A stretch of 64,000 nucleotides of DNA, taken from the NCBI GenBank assembly GCA_049613665.1, contig JBMZCV010000002.1, forward strand, positions 1-64,000, written 5' to 3'. Source of the stretch: JBMZCV01 sp049613665 (lineage in GTDB: Bacteria > Bacteroidota > Bacteroidia > Chitinophagales > UBA2359). This document shows positions 1 through 7,064 of this stretch, piece by piece (position 1 is the stretch's first letter; each line of letters begins with the position of its first letter). The notes beneath the pieces were generated by a model that saw only the letters and a program-made list of their open reading frames with translations, had not been told where the DNA came from and searched no databases. A program made the position numbers and the translations under genes.

Positions 1-26
1 CAATCTTTTTGATTTTCTGACGACAT
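1..26 (-). CDS. possible 5' end of a gene leaving the window
   Basis: An ATG on the minus strand at 26-24 opens a frame reading MSSENQKD before the window edge, with an AT-rich A-run upstream. It lies downstream of sbcC on the same strand. Only eight codons are visible, so neither reality nor function can be judged. Confidence 0.3.
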
Positions 27-100
27 TTTTATATATTAAAATGCAATATTTTATTGCAAATTGTTAATTGTCATTAAAACGTCAAAACGGAAACGGCTGA

Positions 101-198
101 AATATACATCTCGTTGAAGCTAACACGCTGAACATCAATGCGTTAGCAACGAATCGACCGTTTATTAAATAGTGCTTATCAAATAGTGTTTGGCACTC
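101..198 (+). repeat. GCTAAC-hairpin intergenic repeat, copy 1
   Basis: Full copy: imperfect inverted repeat GCTAAC...GTTAGC at 118-147 with a 3-nt loop, then the TTTATTAAATAGTGCTT tail and GGCACT. The AAATAGTG(C/T)TT part of the tail is duplicated inside this copy (166-192). It lies just beyond the sbcC stop codon. Confidence 0.85.
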
Positions 199-216
199 AT
201 TTCAATAACAAAAAAA

Positions 217-3200
217 CTATGTAGCAAAGCTATCTACAACTTTCAAAGTGCTATAGCCACCGCTTAATTTTTTGACTTGAATTTGCACCGCAATACGTTC
301 TTTCAAAGCCTCGACATGCGAAATAATACCGATATTTTTGCCTTCTGCCTGCAAATTTTCGAGCGTACTGATAGCCGAATCCAGCGTTTTAGCATCTAGC
401 GTACCAAAACCTTCATCAATAAACAGCGACTCGATGCGTGTATGACGGCCAGCCAAATCCGACAAGCCCAGAGCGAGAGCCAAACTCACCAAAAAACTTT
501 CGCCACCAGAAAGGCTATTCATCGAGCGAACTGCATCGGCTTGGTCAGTATCAATAATCTCTAATTCGAGTTCCTTGTCGTCAGATTTTCTGATTTTATA
601 GCGTCCATTTAGTTTTTTGAGGTGTTTGTTTGCTAAAATAACAAGCCTTGCTAAAGTCAAACTTTGTGCAAAAGTACTGAAGACATTGCCGCTTGCCGAG
701 CCTATCAAATCTTTGAGGCGTTTCCAACGGTTGACTTCTTTTTGTTGCAGAGCAATTTTTTCGTTTATCTCTTTATATTCCTCTTTCAAGCTTGCATCTT
801 GCTTGAGCTTAAATTCAATTTCGCCAATTTTCTTATTTATTTCTGCTTGCTGTTGTCGTTGTTCGGCAAGTTCATTCTTTAAAATTGCAATATCCTTTTC
901 GGTATGTTTTTTATGTTGCAAGGCATTTATTTCTGCTTCAAGGTCTTCCAAACTTTTTGATATTTCAGTATGCTTTTTTTCCAAAACTTGCTTTTGTTCC
1001 ACAATTTCTTTTACTTTTTCTTTCGAAAGCAAAGCATTTTCTAGGCTCGAAATGCTCATAAAACCTTCACTTTTCGACTCTTCTACTAGCGTTTCATGCA
1101 AATATGATAAAGCTTGATTTTCATTATTCAAATCAAATTGCAACCTATCGCATACTGTATTAATCGTATTTTGTTCTATTTTTTTAGCTTGATAGGCATC
1201 TGCATATTTTTTTAGTTTGCCTTCTGTTTTTTCAATTTCAGTATCGAAAAAATGACGTTCTGTTCTAGCATCTTTAGTGCCAAAAGTTTTATTTAAAACA
1301 TCAATTTTACTTTGCAAATCGGCTATATAAGCTTGTCTTTTTCGTACTTTTTCGCCTATATCAAGCAATTCTACCTTTTGTTTTTTTAAGTTTTCATCTA
1401 TATTTTTTAAGCTTATTTCTAATGCAATATATGTTTTTTCGAGTGTTTGCTTTCGTTCTTGTTGTTCAATATATTTTTGTGAACGTTTTTTTAAATTGCT
1501 GATAAAAACTTTTTCTTTTCCTTTATTTGGCAATTTTAAACGATATATAATTAGCTGATTTTCTAGCTTTTCAGAATTTTGAACCAACGTTTTCTCTGCA
1601 TTTATAATATTTATTTCTAAGTCATACAAATCTTCTTGTAGTCGCTCAAAAGCAGTATTTAATGTGGCAAGTTTATTTTTTTCTTGTGCTAATTTTTCTT
1701 TGTTTTTTCGAAAATTATGTCGTAATTCTTCTAATATTTGCTCATTTTTTTTGACTAACGAAAGCTCTTGCTTACATTTTGCTAATTCTTGCTGTTTTTG
1801 TACCAAAATATGTTGTATCGCTGCTATATCATCAATATTATTTTCTAAATGTAGATTTTCATTTAGAACTTCGAAAAGTTGTGATGATTTGTCTTTATCT
1901 TCTCTAACCTGTTTTCCATTTTTTCTTATATTTTGAAGGTCGGCTTCCAATTTCGCCAAGCTTTTTTCTAGTTTATTGATATTTTTTTGCAATTTTTCTA
2001 CTTGCAAACGCATCTCATTTCGTGCCGTTTCTCGCTTCGATACTTTCGTTTCATAATGGTTTTCGATAAAAGGGTGATGCAACGAGCCACACAGCGGACA
2101 GGCTTCTTTTTCTTTCAAGAGTTGTCGATTTTTTTCGTGATTCGCAATCATTTTTTCGGCTTCCAAAAGCTGTTCTAGCGTTTCGAGATGTGCTTTTTTA
2201 CTGTTGCTTTGTTCTTGTAAGGTTGCTAAATTCTTTTGTTCTGCTTGTTGTTTATCGAATAAATCTTTGTATTCTTGCAGCAAATCTTGTAGTTGAAAAC
2301 AACGCTTTTTGTAATCTGTCGCTACATTTATTTGTTGCTTTAGCTGTTCGATGGCTGGCAAAAGCTGCGTAATTTGTGTTTCCAATTGTTCTTTCGCTGC
2401 TAATCCAGCTAATTGTTTTTCACTTTCTAATATCGCTTTTTGTAAAGTCTCATTTTTTTCATTCAAATCCAAAACCAAGCGTTTAGACTTCACAATTTTA
2501 GCCTTTTCTGCTTTTTGTTTTTTTATTATTTCTGCTACTTTTTCCTTATCATTATATATTAATTTTATTTCAGTAGCAATATCTTTTAGCTGTTTTTCGA
2601 TAAAAGCAATTTCGCTTGATAACTGTTTGTCTTGTTCATTTTTTGCTAAAAAAGCACTAACTTTTTCTTTTTCAGTAGCAATATTTTCTATTTCAGTAGC
2701 TGTCTGCAATTGCTTTTTTTCCAAATTTAGAAATGCCTTTTTCAGTTTTTTTCCATCTTGAATAACTAGCTTGCAATCTTCATCTTTTATACTCATTTCC
2801 TTTCCAATCGCTAAAGCATTTTCAATATTTGGGCGTGCTATCTTTTCTTTTCTTTTCGTTTTTTCTAAATCTTCTTCACATTTTTTTTGAGCAAAATAAG
2901 CCTTGCTTTTGAGTTCAGCAATATGTTTTCGTTCTACTTTCGACTCTTCTAGGGCTTGATAGAGCGTAATTGTTCTTTTCGAGCGGCTTTTCCAGTCATC
3001 TAATAGGCTTTGCAAAGGCATTGCTTTTTCGTGTTTCAGCAATTTTTCTAAGGTATTTTCAAAATTTTCTTTTTGGCTCAACAGAAAACTCAAATCTTGT
3101 TGCAAGCTTTGTTTTTTGGCTTCTAAAATTTGCAAACGTTCTAAAAAATCAATCTGTTTTTGTGTCATTTGTGAGTTTTCAAGAATGACAGCACTTTCAT

Positions 3201-3966
3201 TTTTTTTCGCTTCCAAATCATTCTTAAAATCCTTTATTTCTGTTTCGTTCAAAAGCTGCTTTGCGTTAATTTGGCTTTCTAAAGCTTGCAAAATTTCATA
3301 TTCTAATTTATTTTTTTTATAAGCAGCTATCGAAATACTTGAATACATCTCTGTGCCTGTAATTCGCTCCAATAAATCTCCTCTTTCGTTTTCTTTGGCT
3401 TTCAGAAATGCTGCAAATTCACCTTGCGACAACATCACAGAACGCATAAAACGGTCGTAGTCTAAGCCTGTGATTTCTACAATTTTGCGTTTGACTTTTG
3501 TGCTAGTATTGGTTTCGGCAAGAGCTTGGCCAGCCAAATTTTCGAGTATAATACTATCGTCGTTGAGCAAATCTATTTTTCCTAAATAAAATAGTGCCAT
3601 TTTGGGTGTTTGCAAATTTCCATTTGCTCGCTTTCTCGCTCGTTTCAAAAGCCATTCGGCACGATAAATTTCATGTGTTTTAGTGTTGGGGTTTTTGACC
3701 GAAAAAATGAGATTCGAACCACATTCGCCTGTGTGTCTTGTCATAATTTCGCTTGGACTTGCACCACCATGACGTGCTACACGGCCATATAATGCAACTG
3801 TTATGGCATCGAGAATGCTCGTTTTTCCTGCTCCTGTTGCTCCTGTGATGGCGAATAAACCTGTCTGAACAATAGGTTGCCGATAAAAAGAAATGGTGAA
3901 AGCTTTTGAAGGAGAGTCGCATTTTAGCGAATTGATATTGTAGAAAGCTACGCTTAAAATTTTCAT
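217..3966 (-). CDS. sbcC: SbcC-type SMC-like exonuclease ATPase subunit
   Basis: This is the large ATPase subunit of the SbcCD nuclease, which cleaves hairpins and double-strand ends in the cytoplasm. The 1249 residues have the expected order: Walker A (GATGAGKTS) at 42-50, a long Glu/Lys/Leu-rich coiled coil, a zinc hook CPLC near 622, the returning coiled coil, the signature SLSGGES near 1150, and Walker B with D-loop (FIDEGFGTLD) near 1180. The start is the first ATG and the conserved N-terminus MKILSVAFYNINS begins there. Length is typical of Bacteroidota SbcC. The partner sbcD, often directly upstream, is not in the window; the upstream neighbour is an unrelated AHSA1-type gene. Identification is firm; the missing partner is presumably encoded elsewhere. 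Confidence 0.95.
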   Translation of the reverse strand: MKILSVAFYNINSLKCDSPSKAFTISFYRQPIVQTGLFAITGATGAGKTSILDAITVALYGRVARHGGASPSEIMTRHTGECGSNLIFSVKNPNTKTHEIYRAEWLLKRARKRANGNLQTPKMALFYLGKIDLLNDDSIILENLAGQALAETNTSTKVKRKIVEITGLDYDRFMRSVMLSQGEFAAFLKAKENERGDLLERITGTEMYSSISIAAYKKNKLEYEILQALESQINAKQLLNETEIKDFKNDLEAKKNESAVILENSQMTQKQIDFLERLQILEAKKQSLQQDLSFLLSQKENFENTLEKLLKHEKAMPLQSLLDDWKSRSKRTITLYQALEESKVERKHIAELKSKAYFAQKKCEEDLEKTKRKEKIARPNIENALAIGKEMSIKDEDCKLVIQDGKKLKKAFLNLEKKQLQTATEIENIATEKEKVSAFLAKNEQDKQLSSEIAFIEKQLKDIATEIKLIYNDKEKVAEIIKKQKAEKAKIVKSKRLVLDLNEKNETLQKAILESEKQLAGLAAKEQLETQITQLLPAIEQLKQQINVATDYKKRCFQLQDLLQEYKDLFDKQQAEQKNLATLQEQSNSKKAHLETLEQLLEAEKMIANHEKNRQLLKEKEACPLCGSLHHPFIENHYETKVSKRETARNEMRLQVEKLQKNINKLEKSLAKLEADLQNIRKNGKQVREDKDKSSQLFEVLNENLHLENNIDDIAAIQHILVQKQQELAKCKQELSLVKKNEQILEELRHNFRKNKEKLAQEKNKLATLNTAFERLQEDLYDLEINIINAEKTLVQNSEKLENQLIIYRLKLPNKGKEKVFISNLKKRSQKYIEQQERKQTLEKTYIALEISLKNIDENLKKQKVELLDIGEKVRKRQAYIADLQSKIDVLNKTFGTKDARTERHFFDTEIEKTEGKLKKYADAYQAKKIEQNTINTVCDRLQFDLNNENQALSYLHETLVEESKSEGFMSISSLENALLSKEKVKEIVEQKQVLEKKHTEISKSLEDLEAEINALQHKKHTEKDIAILKNELAEQRQQQAEINKKIGEIEFKLKQDASLKEEYKEINEKIALQQKEVNRWKRLKDLIGSASGNVFSTFAQSLTLARLVILANKHLKKLNGRYKIRKSDDKELELEIIDTDQADAVRSMNSLSGGESFLVSLALALGLSDLAGRHTRIESLFIDEGFGTLDAKTLDSAISTLENLQAEGKNIGIISHVEALKERIAVQIQVKKLSGGYSTLKVVDSFAT

Positions 3967-4030
3967 TTAAGAAGGTTTAGTGAAACAAGAGAAAGTAATA
4001 ATGGTTGTATAATTGAGAATAAACATGTAT

Positions 4031-4642
4031 TTATTTTACATAAGTTTTGAATACGCTTAATAAGCTTTCCCAATAAGCTTTGTATTCTTCTACTTCATTT
4101 TGCGACCGCAATTGTGTGTGTGTAATTTTGAGTGTTGTTTTTTGTTTTTTACTCAAAAAATCAATATCCAATTTGCTTATTGCTCCTTCTACCAAAATTT
4201 TGAGTTCCAATTTTATCAGTTTGTTTGGAGTAATTTTTACAAAAGTTATTTCTGCAATATCGTCAAAATTGAAGCGGCCACCTACTTTAAATTCAATATC
4301 GAGGTAAGGAGATAGCCATTGCGACAAGTGATGAGCATTTGTGAAATAAAAATATGCCTTTTCGATTGGCAATGAAACGCTTCGACGAATACTAAAACTA
4401 AAGCCTTTTTCAGTTTGGTTGGCGACTCGAATACCTTTCATATATTCGTAAGCGATAGCGATGGTTTGCGACCACCAAATAGTTAGTTGATGCTGTTTTT
4501 GCAAAAAAGCGACAATGGCTTTATATCCTTTTGTTGTTCCATCAAATTCGTCTATCAAAACATACCATTCTTCTAAAGTATGTCCTGTTTTTTCAATAAT
4601 GGTTTCTTTTTTTATGCGTTGTGAAATATTATTTTTATTCAT
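4031..4642 (-). CDS. DUF4287 plus SRPBCC/AHSA1-type protein
   Basis: A 203-residue cytoplasmic protein. Residues about 5-70 resemble the DUF4287 helical domain (RTGHTLEEW-like start, then a QKQHQLTIWWSQTIA segment). Residues about 80-203 resemble the START-like AHSA1 fold: a SVSLPIEKAYFYFTN strand-helix, an LSQWLSP helix and a GGRFNFDD hairpin. Such proteins bind hydrophobic ligands or help Hsp90 in eukaryotes; the bacterial role is mostly unknown. It lies 64 bp upstream of sbcC on the same strand. Repeat copy 2 starts 17 bp before its ATG, so the promoter must overlap or lie within the repeat. The family call is good; no substrate can be inferred. Confidence 0.8.
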   Translation of the reverse strand: MNKNNISQRIKKETIIEKTGHTLEEWYVLIDEFDGTTKGYKAIVAFLQKQHQLTIWWSQTIAIAYEYMKGIRVANQTEKGFSFSIRRSVSLPIEKAYFYFTNAHHLSQWLSPYLDIEFKVGGRFNFDDIAEITFVKITPNKLIKLELKILVEGAISKLDIDFLSKKQKTTLKITHTQLRSQNEVEEYKAYWESLLSVFKTYVK

Positions 4643-4659
4643 GTTTATATTACTTTTTC

Positions 4660-4756
4660 TAAGTGCTAGGCACTATTTAATAAACGGTAGATTCGTTGCT
4701 AATGTATTGATAATCAAGGTGTTATCTTGTTCTGAAATGCCTAAAAACTTCTGAAC
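4660..4756 (-). repeat. GCTAAC-hairpin intergenic repeat, copy 2 (inverted mate of copy 3)
   Basis: Minus-orientation copy with tail AAGTGCTAGGCACTATTTAATAA on the left. Its stem is GATAACACC...TACATTAGC. Homology to copy 3 (5627-5727) continues beyond the usual repeat through a GTTCAGAAGTTTTT block, so the pair forms inverted repeats of about 100 bp. The right end abuts the stop codon of the next gene at 4759. Confidence 0.85.
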
Positions 4757-4758
4757 GC

Positions 4759-5154
4759 CTACTTAATGTTTCGATTATCAGGCAAATTTAGGTAAAAATA
4801 AAATAAAAAAGCACCCAAACTATAAGCTATTATGTCGAATTTGTCGGCAGTATAAGCACTATGATAGGCTGGCAACAAGTATTCGAAAGCAAGAGCGTAA
4901 TAAGCCACAGCAACAATGATTTGCGTTTTGCTAAAAATGTAATTTGGATTGCGAAAAGTGAAGCGTCTTTGAATGTATAGTGCAATGCTCAAAACGACAG
5001 GCATACAGAGCAAGTCATCGCCATAAGCGTGCCAAAAAGGAATAAAAATTTGAAAGCATTTTTCGGCTATTTGGTTGAGCAAAAATAAGCTTATTGCTAC
5101 TAGAAAGAGCCAGTGTGTAAATATTTTGTGGTAAGTTGTTGTGTGATTTTTCAT
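4759..5154 (-). CDS. small multi-pass membrane protein
   Basis: A 131-residue protein with about four predicted membrane segments (roughly 12-30, 45-60, 80-97, 108-125) and a charged loop QRRFTFRNPNY between the second and third. The pattern FWHAYGDDLLCMPVVL followed by that loop recalls small Bacteroidota proteins sometimes labelled magnesium-citrate secondary transporter, but that label is itself weakly founded, so I do not assign transport. It lies with the GlsB-type gene between two inverted repeat copies. A terminator-like hairpin separates the two genes, so they are probably not one transcript. Confidence 0.65.
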   Translation of the reverse strand: MKNHTTTYHKIFTHWLFLVAISLFLLNQIAEKCFQIFIPFWHAYGDDLLCMPVVLSIALYIQRRFTFRNPNYIFSKTQIIVAVAYYALAFEYLLPAYHSAYTADKFDIIAYSLGAFLFYFYLNLPDNRNIK

Positions 5155-5179
5155 AAAAAGGAGAACAGGAAGTAATAAT

Positions 5180-5222
5180 AAAACCGCAAGATTTGAAATA
5201 AAATAAATCTTACGGTTTTTTA
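5180..5222 (-). terminator. intrinsic terminator after the GlsB-type gene
   Basis: AAAACCGCAAGATTT (5180-5194) pairs with AAATCTTACGGTTTT (5205-5219) with one mismatch and a 10-nt loop. T-runs lie on both sides, so it could act both ways; it lies downstream of the minus-strand gene at 5351. Confidence 0.7.
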
Positions 5223-5237
5223 TATGTTATGTGTTTG

Positions 5238-5281
5238 GCAATGCTCAAAAAATAAGCTCTTTATTTGTTTTAGTCTTTTTT
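5238..5281 (+). repeat. dispersed repeat family C, copy 1 (diverged)
   Basis: GCAATGCTCAAAAAATAAGC and the following bases align with 38351-38395 and 60483-60527. The segment after it (AAAAGCCTAT near 5297) also matches the region following the 60483 copy (AAAAGCCTAT near 60574). Confidence 0.5.
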
Positions 5282-5350
5282 GTTTTTTTTATCTCAAAAG
5301 CCTATACCTAAGTGCGAAGTGCAAATGCAGAATTTATTTTTTATATTTAA

Positions 5351-5593
5351 TTAACTTGTCATGCGACGATAAGCTATCAATAAAATAATAGAACCAACAA
5401 CGGCTAGTATGATGCTTGTAAGGTCGAAACCTTGTACGCCACCAAAGCCTAATACTCTACCGATAAAACCGCCAATATAAGCACCAATTACTCCGATGAT
5501 AGAAGTAATGATATATCCTCCAGGGTCGTTGCCTGGCATCAAAAATTTGGCTATTGCTCCTGCTAATAAACCGAAAATTGCCCAATATATCAT
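5351..5593 (-). CDS. GlsB/YeaQ/YmgE family stress-associated membrane protein
   Basis: An 80-residue, glycine-rich inner-membrane protein with three hydrophobic segments: MIYWAIFGLLAGAIAKFLMPG, a GGYIITSIIGVIGAYIGG stretch and a C-terminal SIILAVVGSIILLIAYR. The LAGAIAKFLMPGxDPGG pattern is diagnostic of the transglycosylase-associated (YeaQ/YmgE) family, whose members are induced by general stress; the molecular function is unknown. Length is normal. It is followed by a terminator and lies inside the segment bounded by inverted repeat copies 2 and 3; copy 3 begins 34 bp upstream of its ATG. Confidence 0.9.
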   Translation of the reverse strand: MIYWAIFGLLAGAIAKFLMPGNDPGGYIITSIIGVIGAYIGGFIGRVLGFGGVQGFDLTSIILAVVGSIILLIAYRRMTS

Positions 5594-5626
5594 AATGATT
5601 TAATTTTTTAGAAATGAAATAAATAG

Positions 5627-5727
5627 TCGTTCAGAAGTTTTTTAGCATTTTAGAACAAGATAACACCTTGATTATCAATACATTAGCCACTAAACGAATG
5701 CTTTATTAAATAATACTTAGCACTTAC
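5627..5727 (+). repeat. GCTAAC-hairpin intergenic repeat, copy 3 (inverted mate of copy 2)
   Basis: Plus-orientation copy: GATAACACC (5659) and ATACATTAGC form the stem, followed by CTTTATTAAATAATACTTAGCACTTA. Extended homology with copy 2 starts at GTTCAGAAGTTTTT (5629). Confidence 0.85.
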
Positions 5728-5873
5728 CAATAGGAATAAGTGCCAAATATTGCGTTTAAAAAAAACTATTCAACACTAGCAATTTTTGTTTCATAAAACT
5801 TACTATTGAATAGTTATGATTATCATAAGATAAGCTTTTTTTTTAAAATATCCAAATAGTAGTAATGAGTTTT

Positions 5874-5960
5874 TAAGTGCCAAATACTAATTAAGATAGC
5901 CTGAAAATTTGATTTGTTAAAGCCTTGAAAATGATTGTGTTAGCTTTCGCAAATAGGCAA
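5874..5960 (-). repeat. GCTAAC-hairpin intergenic repeat, copy 4 (diverged)
   Basis: Minus orientation: TAAGTGCCAAATACTAATTA tail on the left, then a weakened stem (TTGTTAAAGCC...GTGTTAGC) and TTTCGCAAATAGGC on the right. The left stem arm has lost several matches. Confidence 0.7.
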
Positions 5961-6015
5961 TTTATTTTTAAAAGTTTGACTGATGGCATTAGAATCTTAC
6001 TACTCCAAAGGTTTT

Positions 6016-7038
6016 TTATAGCTTCCAAGTAGTGAGACCTTCTTGCACAAACTCATATCTTTTGAGGTCGCCACCAAATTGTTCGAGAGCTTTTCTGACT
6101 TCAAACCTTGTGTTGGCAGGGCAATATAAAATCATGAAGCCACCACCGCCAGCTCCCGAAATTTTGCCACCCGTAGCACCATGTTTTAGAGCAGTAGTAT
6201 AAATGTTGTCTATCAAGGGAGTCGTAATTCCTTTTGCCATTTGCTTTTTAAATCGCCAGCCAAAATCCAATATTTCGCCTATTTTGTTGAGTTCGCCTCT
6301 TAGCAAGGCTTCTTTCATCATCACAGCTTGTTTTTTGAGACTGTGCATAGCTTCTATAGATTGAGTTTTCTTTTTGGTCACGTTTTTGGCTTGAGCTTCG
6401 ATAATAGTAGAAGATAGGCGGCTCGTTTGGGTGTAGAACAACAATAAATTGTAGCTCAATTCATTTTTGTACTTATTTCGTATTCGCAAAGGATTGACAA
6501 TAACCTTATCGTTTGCATAAAACTCCATAAAGTTGAAACCACCAAATGTAGCTGCGTATTGGTCTTGTTTGCCGCCAGCCATAGCCAAATCTACTCTTTC
6601 TATTTGATAAGCCAAATGAGCAATATCGTATTCGCCAAGTGGCAGATTGAGCCATTCGACAAATGCTCCCAAAATAGCAGCAACAAGCGTAGAGGAAGTT
6701 CCCATTCCTGAGCCAGCAGGACTATCAGTATGCGTAGTTAGTTTGAAAGATAAAGCTTGTTTTGTAAAATGTGCCACGATGTGGTTATATACACCTTTGA
6801 GCAAATCAAGTTCGCCATCTATGGGCAAGCTATTTTGCATATCAAATTCACATTTTTCTTTTCTATCAACAGCTTCCAAAATAATTTTGCCATTGTCGAG
6901 TGGTTCGATAGTAGCGTAGGCATACATATTGATGGTAGCATTTAGAATAGCACCACCATACAAATCGGAATAGGGGCTAACATCGGTGCCGCCACCAGCT
7001 AAACCAATTCGCAAGGGAGCTTTACTTCGGATAATCAT
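6016..7038 (-). CDS. GHMP-family sugar kinase (heptose-7-phosphate kinase-like)
   Basis: A 340-residue cytoplasmic GHMP-fold kinase. The N-terminus APLRIGLAGGGTDV (7-20) and the ATP-binding loop SPAGSGMGTSS (106-116) are typical of the D-glycero-D-manno-heptose-7-phosphate kinase (HddA) branch; the C-terminal glycine motif GGKISGAGGGGFMI lies near 290-303. HddA enzymes phosphorylate sugar phosphates at C1 on the way to nucleotide-activated heptose, but relatives act on fucose or other sugars, so the substrate is unproven. It is last of three minus-strand genes with a GT39-type and a GT4 glycosyltransferase, 26 bp from the former, which fits surface-glycan synthesis. No epimerase, phosphatase or nucleotidyltransferase of a heptose pathway is nearby. 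Confidence 0.8.
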   Translation of the reverse strand: MIIRSKAPLRIGLAGGGTDVSPYSDLYGGAILNATINMYAYATIEPLDNGKIILEAVDRKEKCEFDMQNSLPIDGELDLLKGVYNHIVAHFTKQALSFKLTTHTDSPAGSGMGTSSTLVAAILGAFVEWLNLPLGEYDIAHLAYQIERVDLAMAGGKQDQYAATFGGFNFMEFYANDKVIVNPLRIRNKYKNELSYNLLLFYTQTSRLSSTIIEAQAKNVTKKKTQSIEAMHSLKKQAVMMKEALLRGELNKIGEILDFGWRFKKQMAKGITTPLIDNIYTTALKHGATGGKISGAGGGGFMILYCPANTRFEVRKALEQFGGDLKRYEFVQEGLTTWKL

Positions 7039-7064
7039 ATTTTTTTATTTTTTCGTTAATTTTT

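Noticed and set aside
117..147. GCTAAC...GTTAGC hairpins read as integron attC sites
   Set aside because: The arms do not fit the attC core pair RYYYAAC / GTTRRRY (a G stands where a pyrimidine is needed), no integrase is present, and most flanked genes are ordinary chromosomal genes in both orientations.
617..1117. 166-codon plus-strand frame inside sbcC
   Set aside because: It is the shadow of a coiled-coil coding region (Ser/Phe/Cys-rich) with no domain, leader or neighbour support.
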